Assembly (NCBI RefSeq): GCF_964355755.1
Contig: NC_092677.1
Span: forward strand, 6,205,001 to 6,269,000
Source of the DNA: Antedon mediterranea
Lineage: Eukaryota; Echinodermata; Crinoidea; Comatulida; Antedonidae
DNA length: 64,000 nt
Direction: 5' to 3'
Part shown: positions 9,372 through 22,273 of the stretch, piece by piece
Layout of the letters: each line of letters begins with the position of its first letter
How positions within the stretch are numbered: the first letter of the stretch is position 1
Program-made: the position numbers and the translations under genes
Notes under the pieces: model-generated
Told to the model about the DNA's origin: nothing
What the model saw: the letters and a program-made list of their open reading frames with translations, nothing else
Database searches by the model: none

Positions 9372-12300
9372 ATGGCTAATAATGTAGCCAGTAGTGATTG
9401 TGAAATTCGTTGCTGCTGTGAGATTGACCACTGTTATACACAAGTTGTTGTTATAGGTAAGTTAATGATTGATCACGAATGTAAATATTATGTGTGTTTT
9501 TGCTTGTGTTTTTCTGCCAAGAAAACAATTATCATTATAAATATACTATGTATGAATGACTTAATAAATCGAATCTGACCTGACTTTAATGGTCTATATA
9601 ATTTTGTGGCCTGTTGCCTGTTAGTATGTTAAAATACTGTAGATAAGTTTTTAGTTGAAGGAAGATCGTGTAAAGTATAGATGTACAATATTTTTCATTA
9701 GATAGCAGATACCCAAAACATACAAAACACATCCTGAGTAATTAATATCAATCATTTGACAGTTACTACTGTGATAATGATAATGTAATGATAATCAATT
9801 CATTATAAAGTCCATGTAAAAATGAAAAAACAAATGTGATAGGGAAGATAGTATAAAAATAGCCCACTTCCATATCTTACTAAGTCTGCTAAATTCTTAA
9901 TTGTTTTGTCTCCCATCTTTAGATTTTCACCTCCGACACTCATTGCGAACGTTTTCAATTTGCTGCTAAATTTTTTAATTTTTTGTTTGTATGAAATTGT
10001 TTGATGGTTTTAATTAAAGGCCTTTTGTAAAAAAATCCTCAATCCAGCTTTTTGGCTGCTACAGATTTTTATTTGCCTTAGTGAATTATTTTTGATGTTC
10101 TTTTTTAAATGGAAATAAAGATACCGATATATATATATTGTTCCATAGTCATTAGCAGTAGTTTGTCAACCCATTGAGGCTGTAGGACTGTACAGTACCA
10201 ACTGGCAACTAAATGAAAAATGGAATCAAATTTAATTTGTCTTTTGTTGTAAAAATTCACTGAAATTACTCAGCTGTTAAATTATGAAAATTTGTATTGA
10301 ACTTTATTAAATTAAAGATGTATTGTCCCCCAAAACACGAAAAATGAAGATTAATTAAATCAGACTTTGAATATGTTATTTTGTAGTTTTAATATTTAAA
10401 GTTAATCACTTCCATAGAAAAAAAAAATTGTTTCACTTATAAATTGATAAAATAAATGGTTAAATTCAACCAAAAACCGACTTGCTGGCAGCCAATTTTT
10501 TTTGCTTTAAATTACAGATTTTTGTCAGGTAAATGCATTTTTTTTCTATCCAATTTTTGGTCAAAGTGGATAACTATTATTTTACATTAAAATGGCATAT
10601 TCAACAAAAATTTTAATTTTTTTCAGGGGGACAATACATTATGATCTTTAAATATTAATTATAAAGTAGACGATTTATTTATTAAAATTAATAAGTTTAT
10701 ATATATAAATAAATAAATAAATAAAATTCAGTTTGTAATTAGCATGCAATGTTCAAGAAAATGACACAAAAAAATGTTTAAATTAAGCAAATTTTATCTT
10801 TGTTACATTTGGTTAATAAATTCTTGTAAATGAGGTGTTTTTTTCAGGGTTTTTAACCATTGTGTGAAATGCACATCAATGTAGGTAACACATTAGAAGT
10901 TTCATGCTTCACCTCCTATTATTTATTGTTTGTTCTGTTCATTTTCATATTTGTAGGAAACGGTCCATCAGGGATATGCCTATCATATTTTCTGTCTGGC
11001 AATTGGCCATATTACAACGGAAAGCCACATCAACTTGAGTTCTTGCAAGAAAGGCTCAATGAGAACCAAACACTATCAATTTTAAAACAGGTAATTTAGC
11101 ACCTGCTGTGTGTACATCATTAACATTACAATAATATTAATTTAATATAGCACCTTTCTATGTAGAGTATTATTTGCGATGGCGCTCAGAAAAATATCGT
11201 TTTAAGGTCATTATAAATGTAACTATTAACTGGGTACTATTCTGATTGAATTACAATTGTGAACATTTTTACTTGGAATGTTGTATTAACAATAGCTAAT
11301 AATAAATCTGAAGTAAATAGGATTTATGATTTAATGAATGTGTGGTAAATTATGTAGCATTATGTATTGGGATCATACCCAATATTTATCATGTACAGTA
11401 GGCACTGAATTGAATATGCCTGTCAGTCCCAACCTTTGTGACAGGTGAGCTGTCATTAAGCCAAATTGTGTTAATAAATGACTTGAGCATTGCAATTATA
11501 GATCAGTTTGACAATCAACCATCACTTTTTTTTTTAAATGCTTTTTATTTGACAGGATTTAGAGTACCTTAGTAACGGTCTAGAGGGTAGATCATCCAAT
11601 CCTGTGTCTCTCTTATTTGACAATCTACATCATCCCAATGCTGACTTAGGACTTGAGGAGGAGTCCTGCTTACAATGGATTTATGATAAAAACAAACAAA
11701 TACCTCATATTGTTCTTGGAAGTGGAATACCAGGAGGAGCTTGGCAGGTAAGATTTTGACTAAGTCTCTCTCTAATTACAAACTATTACACAAGGTACTG
11801 CACTGTACAGTAGCACTGCGACTGGCTCTCTCTAATTAAAGAAATGGCAACTGTATCACTGCCAAGCCATATTCAAGTATAAACAGTTCTATACTACTGT
11901 ATATTGTATTAAATCTCATTTTGATACAAAAAAAATGATACACACACAATTGTGTGTCTCATACCTATAACAATAATACTAAATGTATTGCAGTAATATT
12001 ATAATAGCAATAGCAGAGTACAGATACAGATACAGATTCATTTACGGTATTGTCCAAAAGATTAATGGAAATTACAGTGCTCATAAACCTTGGCTTGCCT
12101 TCCTAAAATAAATATAAATAAAAAGGGGGACTATCTAACAAATGTTTTGTTAAAATGCCTTATCCCAGCTGGGTAGAACGTGATGTATGCATCAAATTCA
12201 CTGCCTGCCAATGTAAATTGCATTTTCGGTTTCATTTTAATTCAAGTGTGTTTACCTATCAATATTCAATAGTTACGAAATTTGATATTGTTGATTTGAT

Positions 12301-15300
12301 TTTGTTAACATTGAACTAATCCGGAATGAGCTAGCTATTCTTCAGTCCATTTGGACTAAACTCAAAGTGGTGAATACAGCAACACAATATGCACTTTTGG
12401 ACTAAACTCAAAGTGGTGAATACAGCAACACAATATGCACCATTGTATGCATGTGATTTTTAAAACAATTTCTCAACACTTTACCCAAAAAGAAGATTAC
12501 AGGAGAGGTCAAATATGTATATAAACCAGGATATAATCTTTGTTATCGAGGTCACTGTTAGATAACATGCGTCTATGCCCATTCTCTTTACTGTATTCTT
12601 TAAAATAAAATCTTATGACTACTATTATTAGTAGTAAAAAAATGATAATTTTATTAATAATTGAATGTATACTGTACACTGTACTAGATTGTACTGTAGT
12701 AACACTTTCTAGTCTTACTACTGTAGTTGGTAGGACAAAAACAGTCCCATACAAGAAAACAGAAAATATACGCAATATTTATTTCAGAATGATAATTTTT
12801 TCTCGTTGGGTTACACTTTTATTTTGAAAAGGAAGCATATAATTCAACAAAATACACAGAGAGACTCAAATTTTTAGTAGTACTTCCCTTCTTTGAGGTT
12901 GAGTGAGTTGAATTCTAAAAAATAAATGCCTATAAAAACTGAAAAAGTTCAAGTACAACCATGCTGTGGCCACGTCCTTTAGGTTTAGTGGGTTATTACT
13001 TCTTATAATTTCCTTTGGGTTTTTTTTCATATAAATATATGGGTTAAATGTACCATTTAAAATAAATGAATGATACTTCTGTTCCAACTACAAACAAGCA
13101 ACGTGATAATAAACTCACATGTACAGTATTGTATATTGTTTTTATTGGTATAGTATCCAGTACTGTATGGAAAGTTTCAGATTTTATTGTGGCATATTTA
13201 TTCAATCTTTATTTATTTTATAAAATTTAAATATGCAGATCATGAATGGTTTTAAAAACTAAACTTTCAATCAATTGATTAGAATGAGGCTTGTGCCTTT
13301 AACCATTAGCATTAAACAGATGGGTAAATCTATCAAAACTATCACCAATACCGTACAATAATAATAGTATGATATTCTGTAGTTTACTGGTAATTGTACT
13401 GTAATTCACACCAGCATTGCAGTTAAAAATCAATACGGCATGGCATACAGTCTATACTCACAAATAATTCTACTGTGTAATATTCTGATGTTTTGTTTTG
13501 ACATTCCATTATTTAATCATCATTTCAATTTTACCATTGAAGCATAAGACACTGCACACACAAGAGATTTACCATAAATGGTTGGCAATGTGAAAAGTTC
13601 AGGTTTTCACTTATTTACACTGTATACCACCACCATATATCCTCTGGTATAATCCCACCCCACTATACCCTGGTTCAGGAAAAACAACGATTGATAAGCA
13701 TTTCTTGTAAAAACTCATCTGAACTGGCTAAAGAGAGGCCTACAGTACATCCAGACCAAAAGTCAATACTGGGGATACAGTATGCCTGAAATAAGACATA
13801 AAGTAGGAGGTGGGGTTTAAACCGAAGTGGGATTAGACCTGATGTGGGATTATAGTTACTGCGGATACTGTTTATATGGTGAACAAACATTTTCAATTTG
13901 GAAACATTTATTGTGTGTATTAAACTATGTTATTAAACTATTGTTAAACTTTTCTCATGATTGTATTCACATACACTTACATAATTTTGCACGTCCTTTT
14001 TTTACATACCTTCCTCTTCCAATTCTTTCCATATGGTATGTAACATTGATTATCTACTGGGGCTGTATTGCCACCAGCAGGTGTATACATTTTGCAATCA
14101 AATTTGCATTTGTGGGAAAAACTCTGTGATTAAGCTGGATGTAGAATTTTGTTTTCATACAATATTTCAAGTACACCGAATCAACTCTTCCAAACCAAAT
14201 GGCTAAATTCTTTCTTACAATACACCTCCTTTGGGACACCTATTCAGTGGACACATTCCCATGAAACAAACAAGGAAAATATATTTGGGGGATACTTTAT
14301 TGGGTTCCGACAGGGTTCCCTTTAATTCTGCATAGTATTGAAACTGTTTGACATTCTTGGCCTAGCTTAAGGTACAGTTTTAGAGAGTTTAAATAAGTAT
14401 CTATTGTTTACTGAAAAGTGTTAAATAATGAACGTGCCTTTTTATGTAACCGCAGGCACTGAAGCTTTATTATGTACAGTACTTTGTTTACTTTGCAAAA
14501 TGCTCAAAACAGCCACCCCTTAATGTCTTGTTTGCTATGGACTAAGAGCATATATCTACAGTACAACCACACAAATACAAATTTGTCATGTTATCATAGT
14601 TGTGTTTGATCTGTCATTACTGATCAAGTGTTTGTTGTCACGAGCCTCTTCTACTCTGGACGGCTTATCTACGTGATGAGCTATTAATATCTTCTCTAAA
14701 AACTGCAAATCATAACCTACTGCACTCAACATGCAGTACATTATCACAGAGTGATATCACTATCACAGTGATCACTTTTATCATAGTGATATGACTATCA
14801 CAGTGTTGTCAATGACGTTTTAATAATATTTTGCAATACTGAACTTTGAAACATATTTTTATGTAATTTCTCTTAATTTGTTATGTTTTATGTTTGTAAT
14901 ATTCATGTAATCTTTGTAAGTGCTGTATTTGCTTTTTTTACTGATAACTACAGTTAGTAATAATGATTGCAATATTGTCTGCCAATTGTAGTGTGATGTT
15001 GCAGGTACCATATACATACATATACTGTACAGTGAACTTTTACTACCCTGGACTCTATTATTAAAGCTACATTGTTTTTGGTTTTATAAGTTTTATAATA
15101 AGAGTAAGGGTGATATTGCATATATTTTTTTTATAGAAAATGGACGATACCTTACTAACGTTGAGTCTAAGTAATTGGATGGAACTTCCGGGTATGGAAT
15201 TTAAGAAATGGCTGCAAGAAACACGGTTAGTAATAGTACTGTACTACACTAATATACTACAGTATTAAGATGTCTTGATTCCTATTAATAATGCACAAAT

Positions 15301-16629
15301 CAAAGCTTAAAAAACAGTTCATAGGCTTAAAGTTCACCTAAATTATGCTACAGTACATTCACCCAGAGGGCAATTTCTTAAATTATTTTTTAGAATTTAG
15401 TTCAATTAACTCCCATGCTTAAATTCCATTACCTATACACATGAACCATGTTTCTAATGCATTATGGGAGTATGTTTTCATACGTGTTTGACTTGAATGG
15501 GGTAATAATGTTCAGCGCTGAGAGGTTTCACAACATTAGGCGCTATAAATCCAGGATCTTATTATTATAGTATTTTGCATCTTTAATCTTGTCTATCAAC
15601 AGATTAGGACAGGGAGATAATTCAGGCCAAACTGATAATGGAAACCGTGCAAAGGTGACAGAGGTCGCCCAGTACTATAAAGATTATGTGCAACATATGG
15701 GTCTTGGTGAGAACTTTTACTCAAACGTGACAGTGACATCAGTAAAAAAGCTGACAGGAATGCGTGTAATTAACTCGGAGAATGGAGAACCTGAAATCGC
15801 ATGCCAACGCTGTCGTCGACTTGAAGGAGAAAACATGTTTGAGGTGAAAGGACTTGCGCGACATAATGACATGGGTACTGAAGAACCTTTTTGTATTTTT
15901 ACACCAAATGTTGTGATTGCTACCGGAACTAGTGATTACCCAAACAGACTCAATGTACCAGGAGAGAATTTAAATTATGTTTCTCATAATTTAAAGAAAT
16001 TGGAAGAAACTATAATGAGCGAAGAAATATGTGCAAGTTCGGATCCGGTGTTAATAGTCGGAGCCGGACTTAGTGCAGCTGACGCAATAATATTTGCACA
16101 GAATAACAATATTCCAGTTACGCATGCATTCAGGCGCAAGTCGAATAACAAAGGTCAACCATTACGAAATCTACCAAAACTTTTGTATCCGGAGTACAAT
16201 AAAATCTACACTATGATGAATAGTGGGCCAGAATCTAATACTAATTATCTGAATCTACCACAACATACTATAGTGGAATTCAGACCAGATCGAACTGTAG
16301 TATTACAAGATTCAAATGGGAATCAAACTTCTGTAAAAGTATCTCATGCATGTGTTCTTATTGGTTCAAAACCAAAGTTAGACTTTTTACCAAATTATGG
16401 CAAGTCGTATAGTTTACATAAGAATATGCTAGTTAGTTGTAAGAATAATCCGTTGGACGTTGATCCGTACACAATGGAAAGCAATGTGGAACCAAGTCTT
16501 TATGCAATTGGTCCATTAGTTGGAGACAACTTCGTTCGATTTCTTCAAGGAGGTGCGCTGGCTGTAGCATCAAATTTAATCCAGAAGAAAATTCCAACAC
16601 CACCGCCTTCTCCATTCAGAGGGCAATAA
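9372..16629 (+). CDS. OSGIN: OSGIN-type FAD-dependent monooxygenase-like protein (oxidative stress-induced growth inhibitor), five coding exons
   Basis: Coding exons 9372-9456, 10957-11090, 11556-11747, 15137-15225 and 15603-16629 join in frame to 508 residues, close to vertebrate OSGIN1/OSGIN2 length. The dinucleotide-binding loop GNGPSG (residues 29-34) spans the first intron, followed by ICLSYFLSGNWPYY, a hallmark of OSGIN proteins. A second Rossmann signature, VGAGLSAADA, lies about 150 residues into the last exon. SIPGGAW-type and ATGTSDYPNRL segments also fit flavin-dependent monooxygenases. OSGIN proteins are stress-responsive (NRF2/p53 targets in mammals) and restrain growth; whether this protein is enzymatically active is not visible here. 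The ATG at 9372 is chosen as the first Met after an acceptor, but the frame is open back to 9353. The sequence does not decide between OSGIN1 and OSGIN2 orthology. Confidence 0.9.
10312..10651. mobile_element. TTAA-flanked MITE in OSGIN intron
   Basis: Inverted ends TTAAAGATGTATTGTCCCC and GGGGACAATACATTATGATC...TTTAA, with TTAA at both termini (10312-10315, 10648-10651). Related terminal or internal pieces (GGCAGCCAA..., ACAATACATCTTTAA) recur near 36978-37375, 58731-58820 and 60306-60850. The TTAA target resembles piggyBac or Kolobok targets; no transposase is present. Confidence 0.6.
12351..12442. repeat. tandem duplication of a 46-bp unit
   Basis: Two near-identical head-to-tail copies starting TTGGACTAAACTCAAAGTGG at 12351 and 12397, in an OSGIN intron. 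Probably a recent slippage or unequal-exchange product. Confidence 0.85.
15450..15525 (+). mobile_element. SINE fragment (same family as 28696-28965)
   Basis: Shares GCATTATGGGAGTATGTTT, ATACGTGTTTGA and GGGGTAATAATG, in order, with the reverse complement of the SINE at 28696-28965. It lies in the last OSGIN intron. The head and tail are missing. Confidence 0.6.
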
Positions 16630-19600
16630 GGCAATGACAATTTCTGTGAATGAAGTTATATGGAAGGTTGTATAATTACAACAACAAAAACAGTAAGCAT
16701 ACAGTCTCTGGTCACTCAGGACTTTTGCAGCTCTGCATTTTTCATAATATAGCCTATAATTTGGCCTTGGGGGTGGGCATATAGCAAATAACCAAAGTGT
16801 GTGGTTACAGTAACTCAAAACCATTGGGATGGGATCTCAAATGAAGCTTTATACCCAAATGAAATATTTTATTAAGTTGTAATTGTAAAAGATTTCTACT
16901 TAATTTTTATTGGTTTCTGTTGATAATTTAAACAAAATTTTGTTTTAAATCTAAATTTTTATTAGCATCTTTTCAAGAGCCATTAGTGCCTTATTCTGTT
17001 ATAGTATACTGTATAATAATAAAATAATAATTATTATTTGATAGCCATTGAAAAATAACTGAAACCTTGGAAACAGAACAACTCTATAAATAACAACCAG
17101 ATATTACTTTACAAAAACAGCATAAAAGACTCCGCATACAATATGCCAGGAGTGCTGTAAAGACTATTGATTCTCTTAAAAAAAAAAATTATTGTTCAAT
17201 TTTAAAGCTCTCTACAAAAGAGTAGGGAAAATCATTTTGGAAATTTAATTTCAGATCTTCATTTAAACATGTATTATGTTCACAAAATATTTGTTCGTGT
17301 TTGGTGTCACTGATATACATCTTTTTTCTTGTATGTAATATTCATGCTATGTGCAAATAAAGAAATATAAATATATTTTTATCTGGCTCTAAATTGAATG
17401 TGTAACTATTGGATAATGAAATTATATATTAAACCATGTAATGGGAACTATTTTATTTAATTGTTGTAAATGTGATATTCATATGAAAAATCTGGAATTC
17501 TTAAAATAAATGACATTGTGGCTTCTTGGGAGTATTAGTAAATGTTGAACTACTGAGGGTAAAAATCAATGATCCTAAACAACTCATTCATTCAAGTTTA
17601 GGCCTAGATAAAGTAGAGCCACTACTGAAATCTAAAATCAAGCTATATTTTAATAACTAAAGTTTTAAATTTGTGTAATATTATAATTTGTTTACATTTG
17701 TTATGTTTAAAACAGTAATATTTACTAAACTTTGTGTTAAATCTACAGTATGTATCTAAAATAGTTAAATATGAAAAAAACGAGCCTTGTGCGTACGCTA
17801 ACCTGACTTAGGGTCAAAGTTCACTAGCACCGATATCTATTCCTATTTTAAGTATTATATTACTTTGTTTATTAATACTTTGTTTTACATAGATTTGATT
17901 GTATAATTATTTCATATTTTCAATTACTTGATTTTATATATTGTCAATAGAAGGAATTTAATTTATATGTTATGTGTGTGAAATAATTGCGACTGCTTTT
18001 CAATATTTAAAGTAATCATGAGATGTTGGTTCCATACAATATAATTAAAATTGCATTTATAATAAGCGTACTCCATGCTAGTATCTTTATGAATTATTTA
18101 AAGATTATATGTATAAAACTTCTTTATCTATTATGAATATAGTAGTAGGCCAATAATTAGATCATTTATGGAACTGAATACTGAAATGCCCCGTCGATTC
18201 TAAAACGTATGTGCTCAAAAGTACTTTTTGACATAGAATAGAAATGTTAATTAACGTTCACCAAATCCAGAAACTCTATGGAGACCTAACAAATACACCA
18301 AATATTAATTCACATGCAAATTAAACATGTTCGCAAGTATGTGAATTTAAAGGCTAAGCAATGAGTTTATAATGTTGTAGTAAGATGCCTATTTTTTTAA
18401 TAGTACATCAGCCCAAAACTTTCTATTGCGAGATTGTACTTTTTTTTCCAAACTGTGGACTAGGCAAGTATTATGGTTTAGGAGGACTGAATCTTTTAAT
18501 ATAATAATTACCTCACAAATGTCAGAATGTTTTTTACTTGTTGCAGGCAAAATAACAATATTTGTATTTTCATGTTTCATAACCGTAAAAATAAATATGT
18601 GAATTAAATTTTATATTTTGTGTAATACATTAAAGTACCAACAAAATGTTATTCTTCATATTTCCAGACAGCATCTTGTGAGTCGACTCTTCCATACTAA
18701 ACTCTGAAAACCGGAAACTTTCCCAATACCAAACTCTACTTTGTATAAATTAGTTTTATTTATAGGTCCATGGTATGACAAACATAAGCAAGTATAGCAT
18801 ATTTTTGTGTACATGAATACACAAGTGTCGCTTCCTATCCAGAATGAAATATTATTATTCAATGTTTGGCATGGATGAAGTCCATGGTATCGGTAGCGTA
18901 ACAGCTGTGAGCGCTCCCTGGCTAAACCCAGAAGTTTAAGGGGCCCAGAGCATGAGGAGCTCATTGGACGGACCCTTAGAAGTGTCCACTGCATAGTATA
19001 ATTATAGAATAGGTCCACGATCTGAAAAGCAGTTGTCAACATTATTGGTATTGGTTCAAACAGAACAAACATACCCAGCCCTGCAATGAATAGTTCAGCA
19101 GGTTAATAGGGCACAGGGTTACCAGATGAATAATTTAGGCAAAACAAACAGTAAAGATTGAAATTGTAACTGCTCAGAAATATTATTTTTACCCATATTC
19201 CCACCACATATGTATATTTATAATCGGCCAATTACAGTAAATTTCAGTCTTAAAAGTACTGTATCTATTTGTGCAAAGTTGCATATACTGTACCATGGAT
19301 ATCCTCTGGATGGCCTCAAACTTGTCCATGAATAAATGACAAAGGCAAACGCAAACAAAACAGCTGGTTTATATTTATAGAAGCAGCAATTCGCTTTAAT
19401 AATAATTTCAAGTGAAAATGCAGATTCATGGGAAATGTGTAAGAATTATATAACATCATCCTGTAATTTAATGAACATCCTATTCATGTTTTATGTCTAG
19501 CCTACTGCTCTATTTTTCCAAAATTATTTGCATTTCATAGGCAAATTCTGCCATAGGAAATGTATAAATAAGAATCATATAACATCATTTAATGAGCAAT

Positions 19601-22273
19601 TCCTATTCTATTTTATGCCTTTATTAATAGGCTATGTACTAGACCTACTGTGTATAAATATACCTACAGTACATCATATAAACTAACTCTTTGGAATGTT
19701 TTGGCCAAGGTAATCAAGGCCTGGACTGAAGGCCTAACACTGTAATAACACAGAAATAGACCCATGTCTACTACCCCAGGAATTAGGCCAAGGCCCATGA
19801 TCTGCCTTGAAAATGTTAACTTACTGGTTTTACTATAGCATACATTACTTTTTATAATCTCTATTATACAATTTTGGCTATTGCAATGCAGTTTCTGATG
19901 GTTTTCAACAGGACGGCGATAACATCAAGAAAACTGTTGTGTGATTAGCAAGCAGTTACGATTTCCTACCGTAAAAAAATGCAAAGTGTTTGTGACAAAT
20001 CAAAGACTATTACTACTTTTTCTATTGGTACAAGACAAAATAGTTTTAACATAAAAAATGTTGATGGAAATGACCGTGTACCTTGCAGTCATCTTTAACA
20101 CAAAACACAACATCTTACATTAAACTTTTCTTGTACTGTATTATACAAACAATATACAGTATCTTAAACTAACAAGGAAGTCAAGTTGGCCGAGTTCTCT
20201 CTACAACTTCAGTAACCACTCCTCTTCTTACACCGTCATATTTTTTCAACAATAGTGTTGTCACTGAATTGCATTCCACATTCAATCAAAACCAAAAGAA
20301 CTTCTATGTGAGTTATAAATGTGGAAGAAAACTGAATTGTAAATCTGGATAACATTTTGTTTTTAAACAGCAACTCTGGAAATTCTACAGTCTGCTATGC
20401 ACACATGGTCATTGGATTGCAACTAGATGGTAGATGATTTTGCAGCATCTTGGAAAGTTGGTAAATAAAAACAGCACCGATCATTAATTGAAATCTGAAA
20501 AGACAAATGTATTGTATTTGTTTAGGACACCATAATACATTAATTGAAATAATAGTATACAAGAACAAAAGCATGCCAGGTGGTTTTGTTTTAGAGAAAA
20601 GGTCGCAATGAAGATCAATCAATAGAAATAGTTTAACAGGTTTCAAACATCTATTACTGTAGTTTTCATCCCAATAAATGTACAAGGAGATAGATTATAT
20701 ATATAGAATATATAGAATGGAATATAGACTATAGAATACTGTTCCCCCTCCCGTCTTAACCATCTCCCCGATGACACATTAATGGGGATCATGTTAGCTG
20801 CATTATTTGTATGATAGCTTCAGAATATAAATTGTAATCATGTCTAGGCATTCGGTATGTTCAGTGGTGCCACTCAATGAGCTTTAATGTAGATCTGTTG
20901 CCCTCGATGCAGATTCTTGCATTAATACTTCAAATGCAAATGTTAATGCAAAAAGGGCTCTTTTTTGTTGTAAGCTTTAAAAAAAAAACCAGACAAGATT
21001 GGTGGAATAATTTATCGCATAAACTTGCCTGTTGAAAGTTTGCCCAAGAAGATCGACCACATTATTGAACATACGAATAACCTAGTCAAACCTTTTACGT
21101 ACTCATCATAAGCCATTTAAATGGAGATTTTTAAGCTTTAATTCCACTGTTCTTCCACTAAAGAATAAATCATAATCCTAGTCTTTTATGTTATGCGAAT
21201 TGATATTAGCAAACAGTATGGGACAGGCAATGGGCTGGTAAAATGACAGGTTTACCATGAAACTAAGCATTGATAACAGTTTCATGCAATTGCCACTAGA
21301 TTACATAGTGTACTATACTATCTGACTGTTTAGGTTCAAACATAGTTTTAAAAACCTTCTCAGTACAATTCTGGTAATTTTGATATCGCATGCATGCAAT
21401 ACAGTGAGTATAGAAAAATATTGTATAGAATAACCCTACTCTGTCTATCATAGTAGTATACAGTAGATGGCGTGTTTGCCAATAATGAAGTGCTTACATA
21501 AAGTACATGTGACTCAGCATATAAATACCACTCATTGTTAAGCAAACAATACCTGACAGTCGGCATCAAATTTTCTATACCTACTCAAATAATGGTTCTT
21601 CCCACAATAAAGACTGACCTGCAAATTTAATACTGAATACACTAAATTTATACTTGGAGGAAGAATTCAACAAAAACTATATTTACATTTAAATTTCCAA
21701 TTAGAATGCATCAGTAGCCATTTAAAATTAGGTAAAATATAGCCTCAAGTTTAATATTGTACATTTGTTTGCAAAAAACCACAATAAAAAAAATTCCTTA
21801 AGCACACATTCATACACATTCTTGTACCAATTCATTGCAAATTTAATTTGTACTTTTTTCTTATACACAAAAATATTTTTATTTCATTTGAGTCTTAATT
21901 TAGTTAAAGAAACTTAAATCTGAATGTTCTTGCATACAAAATCTTTTTTTTTTATAAAAATGTGTGCAAATTTAAATCGATCAATCAATAAATAAAACCG
22001 ACACATGTTCAGAAACTTTGATTGTCAAACATCTTTGTTACGGTCTATTGGTTTCATTTGGAAGCTTTCCCTAGCACTTTAGCAGCTTTATCAGAATAAT
22101 CGAAAATGTATAGATTGTGTGTATTGTTATTAGACATTCAAAATCAATAACCAACCGTGTACAAATTTATAGGCCAAGGTAAACAATTTTATTCCACATG
22201 GGTTGAATAAAATCATATTTTTCAGTGCTGCTATTTTAAACAAAACTGGAATTTTTTTTACCTTTTTTATCTA
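16630..22273. other. OSGIN 3' UTR and intergenic region between convergent genes
   Basis: Candidate OSGIN polyadenylation signals occur near 17020 and at 17356-17361 (AATAAA). On the other side, TTTATT at 22188-22193 reads AATAAA on minus, about 80 bases past the nibrin stop. The 4.8 kb between is AT-rich with short uncorrelated open frames. I see no supported gene, RNA gene or structured repeat. Confidence 0.6.

Noticed and set aside
13827-14129. 100-codon plus-strand frame in an OSGIN intron
   Set aside because: Lies within the intron between well-supported exons, is overlapped by an equally open antisense frame, and has no motif.
18656-19072. 138-codon minus-strand frame
   Set aside because: Cys/Leu-rich composition typical of chance frames, no splice partners, no recognisable domain.
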